A stretch of 64,000 bases of DNA, from the NCBI RefSeq assembly GCF_004758605.1, contig NZ_CP038510.1, forward strand, positions 550,001 to 614,000, written 5' to 3'. The notes beneath the pieces are model-generated. The model worked only from the letters and a program-made list of their open reading frames with translations, was not told the origin of the DNA and did not search any database. Numbering within the stretch: position 1 is the stretch's first letter; each line of letters begins with the position of its first letter. Shown here one piece after another: positions 54,576-62,109 of the stretch. This stretch comes from Deinococcus metallilatus. GTDB taxonomy: Bacteria > Deinococcota > Deinococci > Deinococcales > Deinococcaceae. Both the position numbers and the translations under genes were made by a program.

Positions 54576-55847
54576 TCAGTTCACAGGGCCGAGGCGAGCG
54601 TTTCGAGAAGCTGCCTGGTGTGCGCGGAACGCCATGCTGTGCGAGTCGAGCGCCTCGTGAAACGCCGTCAGGCTGGTGACCAGTTCACCGCGCCGGTACC
54701 GCTCGAGCAGGTCAATGAAGTTCAGGAGCAGCGCGCGGTCCCCTCCACCGTGCCCGTCACTGGTCACGTCACTCAAGGTGATCACCTCCTGCGTCCGGTG
54801 ACGGAAATCCGCGACGACCACTTCGCCTTTCGCCATATGCCCGTGAATCTCGCCGTGCGTTCCGACCAGATGCACGGTGCGGGTATTGGCTTCCGTGAAC
54901 GCGGTGAGGGTGAAGGTCGCGGTGACCTGGTTTTCGAATTGCAGGTTGATGCTGTACGTGTCGAAGACGTCGTTGTCGCAGCGGTAGACGCAACGGCCGT
55001 ACGGGCCGTCCTCAAGGGCCGCTCGAACGCCCTGCGGCGTCGAGTCGAGTGTGACGACGTTGTTCGGCCAGGCCGCCCAGTCGCGCTCCGCTCCGAACCG
55101 CTCGAGATAGATCTTCCGTGCAGAGTACGGGCAGGCCGCTTCCACAGCGCAGCCGTCAAGGCAGTAGGCGGTGCTGCCCGCAGGCGCTTCGCTGGCCTTG
55201 AAGTGGTGGAGCGCGCCGTACGCGCTGAGGTCGCGCACGGGCGCGCCCGCGAACCAGCGGAGAATGTCGAGGTCATGGGAGGACTTGGCGAGCACCATCG
55301 GGCTGGCGGTGTCGTGGCGACGCCAGTTGCCACGCACGTAGCTGTGCGCGAAGTGCCAGTAGCCGATGTTCTCGGTATGGTTGATGTGGATCAGCTGCCC
55401 GATGCGTTTCTCGTCCAGCAGCGTCTTGATGACCTGAAAGAACGGGGTGTACCGCAGCACGTGCGCGATGATGACGGGCGGGCGGTAGTTCCGCAGGCGG
55501 TCTTGCAGGTCCTGAATGTGCGCGGGGTTGTTCGCGATGGGTTTTTCCAGCAGGATCGGCAGGTTCAGCGCGACCGCGTGCAGGGTGTGGGCGTGGTGCG
55601 TGTCATCCGGCGACGCGATGATCACCGCGTCAAGCCGCAGGTTCGGCGCCGCCGCCCAGAATGCCGCCGCGTCCCCGTACAGTTGCGCGGCCGGGACGCT
55701 GTGCAGTTGCCCACCGTGCAGCAGGCGTTCACGGCGCGGATCGGAAATCGCGACGATGCGTGCGCGTTCGCGCTGGTCAAGCAGATGCGTGCCATACACG
55801 TCAATTCCGCGGTTGCCCGCGCCGATCAAGCCAATTCGTAACGTCAT
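54576..55847 (-). CDS. Gfo/Idh/MocA family oxidoreductase
   Basis: A 423-residue NAD(P)-dependent sugar or inositol dehydrogenase-like protein starting MTLRIGLIGAGNRGIDVYGT, with GGGAG upstream. The Rossmann motif is GLIGAGNRG. AVIIASPDDTHHAHTLHAVALNLPILLEKPIANN carries the conserved EKP lysine. HDLDILRWFAG is the catalytic-His region. The C-terminal domain contains a Cys pattern (CLDGCAVEAACPYSARKIYLERF) not found in the shortest family members and perhaps structural. It is followed upstream (5') by a stub of a sugar ABC permease, so it was probably once the last gene of a sugar-uptake operon. Confidence 0.87.
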   Translation of the reverse strand: MTLRIGLIGAGNRGIDVYGTHLLDQRERARIVAISDPRRERLLHGGQLHSVPAAQLYGDAAAFWAAAPNLRLDAVIIASPDDTHHAHTLHAVALNLPILLEKPIANNPAHIQDLQDRLRNYRPPVIIAHVLRYTPFFQVIKTLLDEKRIGQLIHINHTENIGYWHFAHSYVRGNWRRHDTASPMVLAKSSHDLDILRWFAGAPVRDLSAYGALHHFKASEAPAGSTAYCLDGCAVEAACPYSARKIYLERFGAERDWAAWPNNVVTLDSTPQGVRAALEDGPYGRCVYRCDNDVFDTYSINLQFENQVTATFTLTAFTEANTRTVHLVGTHGEIHGHMAKGEVVVADFRHRTQEVITLSDVTSDGHGGGDRALLLNFIDLLERYRRGELVTSLTAFHEALDSHSMAFRAHQAASRNARLGPVN

Positions 55848-55877
55848 GGGGTTCGTCTCCCTCTCCATCATGCCAGG

Positions 55878-55970
55878 TCAGCCGTTTACGGCTCCCGCGG
55901 TGATGCCCTTGACGACCAGGCCCTGCACGAAGCGGAACAGCATCGCGGCAGGCACGATGACGAGCACGCG
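55878..55970 (-). pseudogene. C-terminal stub of a sugar ABC permease
   Basis: About 30 residues in frame: VLVIVPAAMLFRFVQGLVVK, then GITAGAVNG and TGA. This is the typical C-terminus of MalG-type carbohydrate ABC permeases. The rest of the gene is absent; unrelated sequence and the PHP gene lie upstream. Confidence 0.7.
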
Positions 55971-56016
55971 CGCGGCCCTCCCCGCAGGCGCGTACCTCGC
56001 GGGCAGGGTGCGCTCG

Positions 56017-57354
56017 TCAAGCAAGCGGCGCCTGCTGCGCGAAGACGGGATTGCTGAGGGCGTGCAGGCTCCCGTCTGACAGGCGCACCTCGAAGTTCAA
56101 CCAGCGGTGGACCGTGGGGTGGAGTGTGTGGCTTCCGGTGTGTTCCACGGGGATGACCTCGCGTCGTCCGTCGCTCACGGCGTGCAGGGTGGAGCCGGGC
56201 AGCAGGTCCCGCCAGCTTACCGTGGCCGTCCACCGCCCCGCCGGGGCGCAGCTGCCCAGTCCGGCGGGCCCGGCGGGCGTGTGCACGGCGAACGTGAGGT
56301 TGCTCTGGCGGCTCAGGTACGTCTCGCCGCGCCGGAGCTGTTCGAGAAGTGTGGCCGCGTCGTTCGTGGCGGGGGTGCACGTGAAGCCGTGCTGCGGGTG
56401 GTAGGCGGGTCCGTGGGCGTCGGTGCCCGCGGTGGCGATGACGCGGTGGCCGGAGGCGAGGAGCGAGTACCACAGCTCGAGGGCGGAGGTGTTGTGGGCG
56501 CCGTCCCACGGCCCGTTCCACACTTCCAGGTGCGTCGTATCGGCTGGCCGCCAGTCGAAGTACGTCCACGTGCATCCGGTGCAGATGGGGTCACCGGCGC
56601 GCAGCGGGTGGGCGATGACGGCGATCCCGCGTTCGTGCGCAACGTGCGAGGCCAGCTCACGCATGCCGCGGTGGATGGTCAGCCTCGTCCAGTCGTGCAG
56701 ATCGGGGAGGCCGAGTATCACGGCGTGGCCGTAATAGGTCGTGAGTTCGATGCCTGGGAGTTGCAGCAGCCCTGGCGCGAGCGCGCGGAGGGGCTCGCGG
56801 GCGCTCGTCGTGTTGTGGTCCGTCACCGCGAGGAACTGGAGGCCGCGTTCGGTGGCCGCGAGGGCAAGCTCAGCCGGGGTCCAGCGTGCGTCGGAGTGGT
56901 TCGTGTGGCAGTGCAAGTCGCCCATCATCCAGCTGCCCGGTTCGGGAGGCCGGACGGCGGGCAGGTTCGGAGCGCCAGACTCGAACGGCGGACGCTCATG
57001 GTCATCGATGTCGACGCGGAGTTCACCCCGGACGTCACTCAGGAGGAGGTGCGTGTGGAGGATCACTTCCCAGCGACCGGCTTGCAGGGGGCCTGCGAGG
57101 TACCCCGGGGTGGCGTGCGCGGGGCCAAGTTCGACGATGTGCCGGTTGCCCTGCCGGTGCCCCGTGCCCCGGAACCCCAGCGGGTCGCGCACGGTGAGGT
57201 TGACCATGTTCCGGAGGTTTCCGGCATGGAGCGGCCCGAAGACAAATTCGATACGCATGAACTGAGCGCCGGAGGGGCACGCAAACGAATAATGAAGGTG
57301 GCGTTTACCATCGTGGACGCCCAGTTTGATCGCTTGTAGCAGAAGGCGTTTCAT
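56017..57354 (-). CDS. CehA/McbA-like PHP-domain metallohydrolase
   Basis: A 445-residue protein. The N-terminal about 140 residues are beta-rich (HLHYSFACPSGAQFMRIEFVF). The PHP domain starts with MMGDLHCHTNHSDARWTPAELALAA, then FLAVTDHNTTSAREP, LPGIELTTYYGHAVILG, GIAVIAHPL and GTDAHGPAYH, giving the HxH, D-H, E, H and DAH metal residues of the trinuclear site. The C-terminus is an Ig-like strand region. Family members are phosphoesterases or related hydrolases. It is divergent from the Ugp-like importer with only 23 bases between the two start codons, so shared control is likely. Confidence 0.85.
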   Translation of the reverse strand: MKRLLLQAIKLGVHDGKRHLHYSFACPSGAQFMRIEFVFGPLHAGNLRNMVNLTVRDPLGFRGTGHRQGNRHIVELGPAHATPGYLAGPLQAGRWEVILHTHLLLSDVRGELRVDIDDHERPPFESGAPNLPAVRPPEPGSWMMGDLHCHTNHSDARWTPAELALAATERGLQFLAVTDHNTTSAREPLRALAPGLLQLPGIELTTYYGHAVILGLPDLHDWTRLTIHRGMRELASHVAHERGIAVIAHPLRAGDPICTGCTWTYFDWRPADTTHLEVWNGPWDGAHNTSALELWYSLLASGHRVIATAGTDAHGPAYHPQHGFTCTPATNDAATLLEQLRRGETYLSRQSNLTFAVHTPAGPAGLGSCAPAGRWTATVSWRDLLPGSTLHAVSDGRREVIPVEHTGSHTLHPTVHRWLNFEVRLSDGSLHALSNPVFAQQAPLA

Positions 57355-57377
57355 TGTGCTAGCATAAAAGACACATT
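57355..57377. promoter_or_regulatory. Very short divergent promoter region
   Basis: Only 23 bases separate two divergent ATGs. TAGCAT (57360-57365) could be a plus-strand -10 box, with TTGTAG (57334-57339) in the neighbouring gene as a weak -35. There is no room for ribosome-binding sites, so one or both transcripts are likely leaderless, or the minus-strand gene starts further in. Confidence 0.35.
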
Positions 57378-58511
57378 ATGAAAAAATCAGCATGGGGACG
57401 GTCAAAAGCACCGTGGCTCGTCACGGCTCTCCTCCTCGCGAGTGTCGGCCCGCAAGTCGCCGCTCAGAACGAACCCATCACCCTCAACTTCTATTCGGAG
57501 GGTGACGTCAACGTGCAGGATCTGTGGCAGAAGACGCTGATTCCCATGTATCAGAAGGCGCACCCGAACATCAAGATCAACCTGGTGTTCTCCGCGCACG
57601 GCACGTCCTCGCAGTCGACCCTGGACCGTATGGCAGGTGCGCAGAAGGCGAACAAGCCCTCAGGCGTGGACCTGCTGGAAGGCAACGTGCCCGACGCTGG
57701 CGAGGCTGGCCTGCTGGAAAAACTCGACACCCGGAAGGTTCCCCTCCTGAGCCGCGTGGAACCCAACACGCTGGCGCGCGCACAATCCTACGGGGTGCCC
57801 TACCGTGGCAGCAGCGTCGTGCTGGCGTATGACAGTAACCGCGTCAAGAACCCGCCCCAAACGCTCGACGCCCTGATCGCCTGGATCAACAAGAACCCCG
57901 GGCAATTCACGTACAACGCACCCGACTCGGGTGGGAGCGGCAACGCTTTCGTGACGCGCATCCTGCGCCTCGGAATCGATCCGGCCTCGTCCTCATTCTT
58001 CGAAACGGATTACGACGCCAGCAAGGAAAAACAGTGGGACAAGGGCTTCGCGCTGCTCAAGCAGCTTGCCCCGAACCTGTACAACGGCGGCCAGTACAGC
58101 AAGAACAACGTCGAGACACTGCAACTCCTGGGGAAGGGGGCCATCGCCATGGGTCCCGTCTGGTCGGACCAGGCGCTCAGCTACATGAAGCAGGGCCTGT
58201 TGCCGCCCAACATCAAGCTGGTGCAGATCCGCCCGGCGTTCTACGGCGGCTCGTCATACGTCGGTGTGTCGAAGGACAGCCAGAACAAGCAGGCGGCGTA
58301 CGACTTCCTGAACTGGCTGCTCAGTTCGGATGTGCAGGCCATCGTGGCTGACCAGATGAACGGTTATCCCGGCGTGCGCCTCCAGTACATGCCGAAAGAA
58401 GTCCAGACGAAGTACGGCTCCATCGCGAAGGACTTCAGCTTCAACTTCAGCAGCAAGTTCAACAGCGACATGAACCGGCTATGGTACGAGCGCATCGCTG
58501 GTCGGCAGTAA
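57378..58511 (+). CDS. Carbohydrate/phosphodiester ABC transporter substrate-binding protein (SBP family 1)
   Basis: A 377-residue exported binding protein. Signal peptide MKKSAWGRSKAPWLVTALLLASVGPQVAAQ. LNFYSEGDVNVQDLWQKTLIPMYQKAHPNIKINLVF, VPYRGSSVVLAYDSNRVKNPP, GAIAMGPVWSDQALSYMK and YVGVSKDSQNKQAAYDFLNWLL are typical of the UgpB/PotD-like group. No ribosome-binding site fits in front of the ATG. It is the first of five tightly packed genes, with two permeases, an ATPase and a glycerophosphodiesterase behind, so the ligand is probably a glycerophosphodiester or sugar phosphate (inference). Confidence 0.87.
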   Translation: MKKSAWGRSKAPWLVTALLLASVGPQVAAQNEPITLNFYSEGDVNVQDLWQKTLIPMYQKAHPNIKINLVFSAHGTSSQSTLDRMAGAQKANKPSGVDLLEGNVPDAGEAGLLEKLDTRKVPLLSRVEPNTLARAQSYGVPYRGSSVVLAYDSNRVKNPPQTLDALIAWINKNPGQFTYNAPDSGGSGNAFVTRILRLGIDPASSSFFETDYDASKEKQWDKGFALLKQLAPNLYNGGQYSKNNVETLQLLGKGAIAMGPVWSDQALSYMKQGLLPPNIKLVQIRPAFYGGSSYVGVSKDSQNKQAAYDFLNWLLSSDVQAIVADQMNGYPGVRLQYMPKEVQTKYGSIAKDFSFNFSSKFNSDMNRLWYERIAGRQ

Positions 58512-59395
58512 GCCGGGCGCGCAGCAAGGAGGCCCTCGTCGGCCTCCTTCTCGTCGCGCCACCCACGCTGGTCCTGCTGTTCCTGGTGGTTATCCCCGCC
58601 TGGCAGGCCGTCACGTTCTCGCTCGGGATCGTCCCGGCGGATAACGTCGCGTACAACAGCAGCCTCAACCTGATCCGCAGCGACACGCCCACCCTGGCCG
58701 TTTTCAGGCGGCTGTTTGCCACGCGGTCGTTCACCCAGAACCTGGGCCTCACGTTCTTCGTCACCTTCGCGACGATGACGCTCCTCACGCTGGTCAGTTA
58801 CGCCCTCGCGCTGTACGCCCGCTTCAACCGGGGACGCCTGTCCGGGCTGGTGCGCACCCTGTACCTGATTCCCATGTTCGTGCCCGCCATCATCGCCGGA
58901 TACGCCCTGACCATCTTCTACGGGGATCACGGGGTGTTTCAGGCGGCCCTCAACCGGATGGGCCTGCCGTACCACTCGCCCATCGGGGCGGGCTGGGGCA
59001 TCGTGCTGGGGCAGCTGTGGGTCAGTATTCCCTTCGCGGTGCTCATGCTGTCCAGCGGCCTTGACGGCGTGGCAGAGGAGCAGGTCGAGGTGGCGCGGGA
59101 CGCGGGGGCCAGCTTCTGGGTGATCCTGTGGCGGATCCTGCTGCCGCTGAACTTCATTCCGCTGCTCATCGTGCTGACCTTCACCTTCATCGGCGTGTTC
59201 GGCAGCTTCACCATCCCGTACCTGCTGGGCGGCAACGCGCCGCAGATGCTGGGGGTGAGCATGCAGCTCAACTTCAGCGCGTTCCGCCAGCAGCAGATCG
59301 CCGTGGCGCTCGCCGTGTTCAGCTTCCTCGTGTGTGCCGTGGCCGGTTACCTCTACGTGTACGCCACCACCCGGCGGCAGCAAGGAGCGGCATGA
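58481..59395 (+). CDS. ABC transporter permease (UgpA/PotB-like)
   Basis: A 304-residue permease with six helices. GLLLVAPPTLVLLFLVVIPAWQAV is the first membrane segment, LIPMFVPAIIAGYALTIF another, and the coupling loop is EEQVEVARDAGASFWVILWR at about residues 207-226. The assigned ATG lies 31 bases inside the binding-protein gene without a clear ribosome-binding site; no better start is evident. It overlaps the next permease by 4 bases. Confidence 0.87.
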   Translation: MVRAHRWSAVSRARSKEALVGLLLVAPPTLVLLFLVVIPAWQAVTFSLGIVPADNVAYNSSLNLIRSDTPTLAVFRRLFATRSFTQNLGLTFFVTFATMTLLTLVSYALALYARFNRGRLSGLVRTLYLIPMFVPAIIAGYALTIFYGDHGVFQAALNRMGLPYHSPIGAGWGIVLGQLWVSIPFAVLMLSSGLDGVAEEQVEVARDAGASFWVILWRILLPLNFIPLLIVLTFTFIGVFGSFTIPYLLGGNAPQMLGVSMQLNFSAFRQQQIAVALAVFSFLVCAVAGYLYVYATTRRQQGAA

Positions 59396-60225
59396 AGCCG
59401 ACCAGCTGGTTCTGGCACTACCCCCCCCTCCGGAAGGCCCTGACGATCATCATGCTGGCCGTGTTCGGCGCCTTCCTGCTGTTGCCGCTCGTGAGCCTGC
59501 TGCTGTGGGCCGTGGCGGAACGCTGGAATTACCCCGGGCTCATCCCGCAGCAGTTCGGCCTGCGTTGGTGGAGCTGGATCTTCACGAACGCCGACATCGG
59601 CAAGGCCGCCCGCTGGAGCGCCCTCACGGCGCCGACCGTCACGCTCGTCTCGGCCGCCGTGTGCCTGCCCGCCGCGTACGCGTTCGCGCGCTTCGATTTC
59701 CCCCTCAAGCGCGTCCTGTACGTCTCGCTGCTCGCGTCGAACGCCTTCCCGAAGATCGGGTTGTACATCGTCATCGCGGCGTTCTTCTTCCAGCTGAATC
59801 TCATCGGGACCTTCTGGGGCGTCGTCCTCGTGCAACTCATCAACACGCTCGTGTACATGACGTGGATTCCCGCGGCGAGCTTCGCCGCCGTGCCCCGCGA
59901 GCTGGAGGAGGCCGCGCGTGACCTGGGCGCCAGCCCACTCAAGGTCTTCTTCACGGTGACGCTGCCGTTCGCGATGCCCGGCATCATCGTGGCGGTCATC
60001 CTGACGTTCCTCGGCTCGCTGGACGAATCCCAGGCGACGCTCGTGGTCGGCGCGCCGGAAATCACGACCCTGCCCATCCTCATGTACACCCTGGTGTCCA
60101 GCTACCCGGAGCCGGTCGGGGCCGTGTTCAGCGTGCTGCTGGCGTTGCCGTCGGTCGTGCTGCTGCTCCTCGCCCGCAAGTACCTCCTGGGGGGGTACCT
60201 CGCTGCTGGCTTCAAAGGAGGATGA
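59392..60225 (+). CDS. ABC transporter permease (UgpE/PotC-like)
   Basis: A 277-residue permease starting MKPTSWFWHYPPLRKALTII with AAGGAG upstream; the ATG overlaps the preceding stop. LLPLVSLLLWAVAERWNYPGL, LPAAYAFARFDFPLKRVLY and the coupling loop ELEEAARDLGASPLKVFFTV are visible, six helices in all. The end LLGGYLAAGFKGG is followed immediately by the ATPase gene. Confidence 0.88.
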   Translation: MKPTSWFWHYPPLRKALTIIMLAVFGAFLLLPLVSLLLWAVAERWNYPGLIPQQFGLRWWSWIFTNADIGKAARWSALTAPTVTLVSAAVCLPAAYAFARFDFPLKRVLYVSLLASNAFPKIGLYIVIAAFFFQLNLIGTFWGVVLVQLINTLVYMTWIPAASFAAVPRELEEAARDLGASPLKVFFTVTLPFAMPGIIVAVILTFLGSLDESQATLVVGAPEITTLPILMYTLVSSYPEPVGAVFSVLLALPSVVLLLLARKYLLGGYLAAGFKGG

Positions 60226-60226
60226 C

Positions 60227-61276
60227 GTGTCCACCGTCGAATTCACGAACGTCACCAAACTCTACGGGCAGCGTCCAGCCGTCGCGAATTTGAATCTGCG
60301 CGTGGGCAGCGGCGAACTCATCTGCCTGCTCGGCCCCAGCGGGTGCGGCAAGACCACCACGCTGCGGATGCTGGCAGGCTTCATCACCCCCGACGCGGGC
60401 GACATCGGCATCAACGAGCGCAGCGTGCTGAACCTCGGCCCCGAAGCCCGGCCGACCGCGCTGGTGTTCCAGCGGTACACCCTGTGGCCGCACATGAACA
60501 TCTTCCACAATGTCGCGTTCGGCCTGAAGCTGCGCCGCGTGCCCGCCGACGAGATTCGCCGCAAGGTGGCGGGCGCGCTGGACCTCGTCGGCCTGCAAGG
60601 CCTGGAGAAGCGCTTTCCCGCGCAGTTGTCGGGCGGCCAGCAGCAGCGTGTCGCGCTCGCGCGGGCTCTCGTGATCGAACCGCAGGTGCTGCTGCTCGAC
60701 GAGCCCCTCTCCAGCCTGGACGCGAAACTCCGCGTGCAGCTGCGTCAGGAGATTCGCGCCATCCAGAAGGAACTCGGCATCACGACGGTGTTCGTCACGC
60801 ACGACCAGGAAGAGGCGATGTCCGTCGCGGACCGCATCGCCGTGATGCACGACGGCGTGTTGCAGCAGGTCGAGGCGCCCGGCGAATTGTACGCCCGCCC
60901 CGCGACCGAATTCGTCGCCCGCTTTATGGGGGAGATGAACGTCCTTCCGGGCACGCAGACGGGCAGCACCGTCCGCACGGGCCGGTTCGAGTTCCTCACG
61001 GATCTCCCGGCCTCGGCGTCCGCTGGCAAGGACCTCCGTGTCGCCTTCCGGCCAGAGGACGTGCAGCTCGGAACCGAGGGGGTGCCTGGCCGCGTCATGT
61101 CCGAGATCGACCTGGGGCACTACCGCCAGCTGATCCTCGACTGTGGGGGCGTCACGGTCACGGCGTTCGTCAGCAAGGGACAGCCCGTGCGGGGGAATCA
61201 CGTCCGGGTCGCGCGCGTCCTGATGTACGCGGGCGGGCAGTTCGTGAGCGAGGCGTGCGCCGCCGAACCTGTATGA
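60227..61276 (+). CDS. ABC transporter ATP-binding protein (UgpC/MalK-like)
   Basis: A 349-residue ATPase starting at GTG 6 bases after AAAGGAGG. Walker A GPSGCGKTTTLRMLAGF, Q-loop VFQRYTLWPHMNIFHNVAFG, signature LSGGQQQRVALARALVIEP, Walker B VLLLDEPLSSLDAKLR, switch VFVTHDQEEAMSVADRIAVM. The C-terminal about 110 residues form an OB-fold TOBE domain (RVAFRPEDVQLGTEGVPG). This is the only complete importer of this size in the window that carries its own ATPase besides the thiamin system. Confidence 0.92.
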   Translation: MSTVEFTNVTKLYGQRPAVANLNLRVGSGELICLLGPSGCGKTTTLRMLAGFITPDAGDIGINERSVLNLGPEARPTALVFQRYTLWPHMNIFHNVAFGLKLRRVPADEIRRKVAGALDLVGLQGLEKRFPAQLSGGQQQRVALARALVIEPQVLLLDEPLSSLDAKLRVQLRQEIRAIQKELGITTVFVTHDQEEAMSVADRIAVMHDGVLQQVEAPGELYARPATEFVARFMGEMNVLPGTQTGSTVRTGRFEFLTDLPASASAGKDLRVAFRPEDVQLGTEGVPGRVMSEIDLGHYRQLILDCGGVTVTAFVSKGQPVRGNHVRVARVLMYAGGQFVSEACAAEPV

Positions 61277-62007
61277 GGGGCCCGTACCGTACGGACGCGC
61301 CCTACCTGCGCGAACGCCTGCAACAGCGTGTCCTGCGGACCGCGCACCGGGGCGCCCCACGCCGCGCGCCGGACAACACCCTTGAAAGCTTGAGTGCCGC
61401 CGCGGCCCCCGCCGTCGATTTCGTCGAGGTCGACGTCCACCTGACGCGTGACGGGCACCTGCTGCTCTGGCACGACGAGCACTTCATCACGCCGGACGGC
61501 GCCTATCCAATCGCTCGGCATGACCTGCGCGACCTGCGCGCGCTCGGCATTCCGGACGGGACGATCATGACACTCCCGGAAGCCATCGAGGTCGCGCGGC
61601 CCCACACGGGCCTCATGATCGACCTGAAAGCCCCAGACCTCCACGACGCCATCGCCCACGCCCTAAGTGAGGCGGACCTCCGGAACGTCCTGGTATGCGG
61701 CGGGTATCTGGACACGCTCACGCGGCTCAAGGCTGCGCTTCCTCACGTCGCCACGTCACTCACGCCGGGGGCCGCGTTCTACGCCCGGCCCGAGGAGGAG
61801 CTCGAGCGGCTGCCGGACATTGACGCGCTCACCGTGTACTGGCGGACAGTCGGGCCACGCCTCGTCCGGGCGGCCCGCGCGCACGGCGTCGCGCTGCTCG
61901 CGTGGACCGTCGATCACGAGCACATCGCGCGGCATCTCATTCATACGGGCGTCGACGGCATCACCAGCAATGACCTTGACCTGCTCGAGCGGCTCCCCGT
62001 CACGTGA
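61273..62007 (+). CDS. Glycerophosphodiester phosphodiesterase
   Basis: A 244-residue GDPD-family enzyme that would hydrolyse glycerophosphodiesters to glycerol-3-phosphate and an alcohol. HRGAPRRAPDNTLESLSAAA contains the conserved HRG and NT residues, VDFVEVDVHLTRDGHLLLWHDEHF the ExD and HD metal and catalytic residues, and LMIDLKAPD and GVALLAWTVD later conserved strands. No signal peptide, so it is cytosolic and acts after import. The ATG overlaps the ATPase stop by 4 bases, tying it to the importer. The length is typical. Confidence 0.9.
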   Translation: MRGPYRTDAPYLRERLQQRVLRTAHRGAPRRAPDNTLESLSAAAAPAVDFVEVDVHLTRDGHLLLWHDEHFITPDGAYPIARHDLRDLRALGIPDGTIMTLPEAIEVARPHTGLMIDLKAPDLHDAIAHALSEADLRNVLVCGGYLDTLTRLKAALPHVATSLTPGAAFYARPEEELERLPDIDALTVYWRTVGPRLVRAARAHGVALLAWTVDHEHIARHLIHTGVDGITSNDLDLLERLPVT

Positions 62008-62109
62008 CCGGGCGATGCCCCCGACCGCTTGGAATGAATCCATTGGGGCGGACAGGGGGCAAGGCACCTGGGTCCCATCCGGACGTTCAGGCGTGTTATA
62101 ACCGCCGCC

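Noticed and set aside
54336..55841. A 501-codon plus-strand frame opposite the Gfo/Idh gene
   Set aside because: No motif and biased composition; the minus strand has the Rossmann and EKP motifs.
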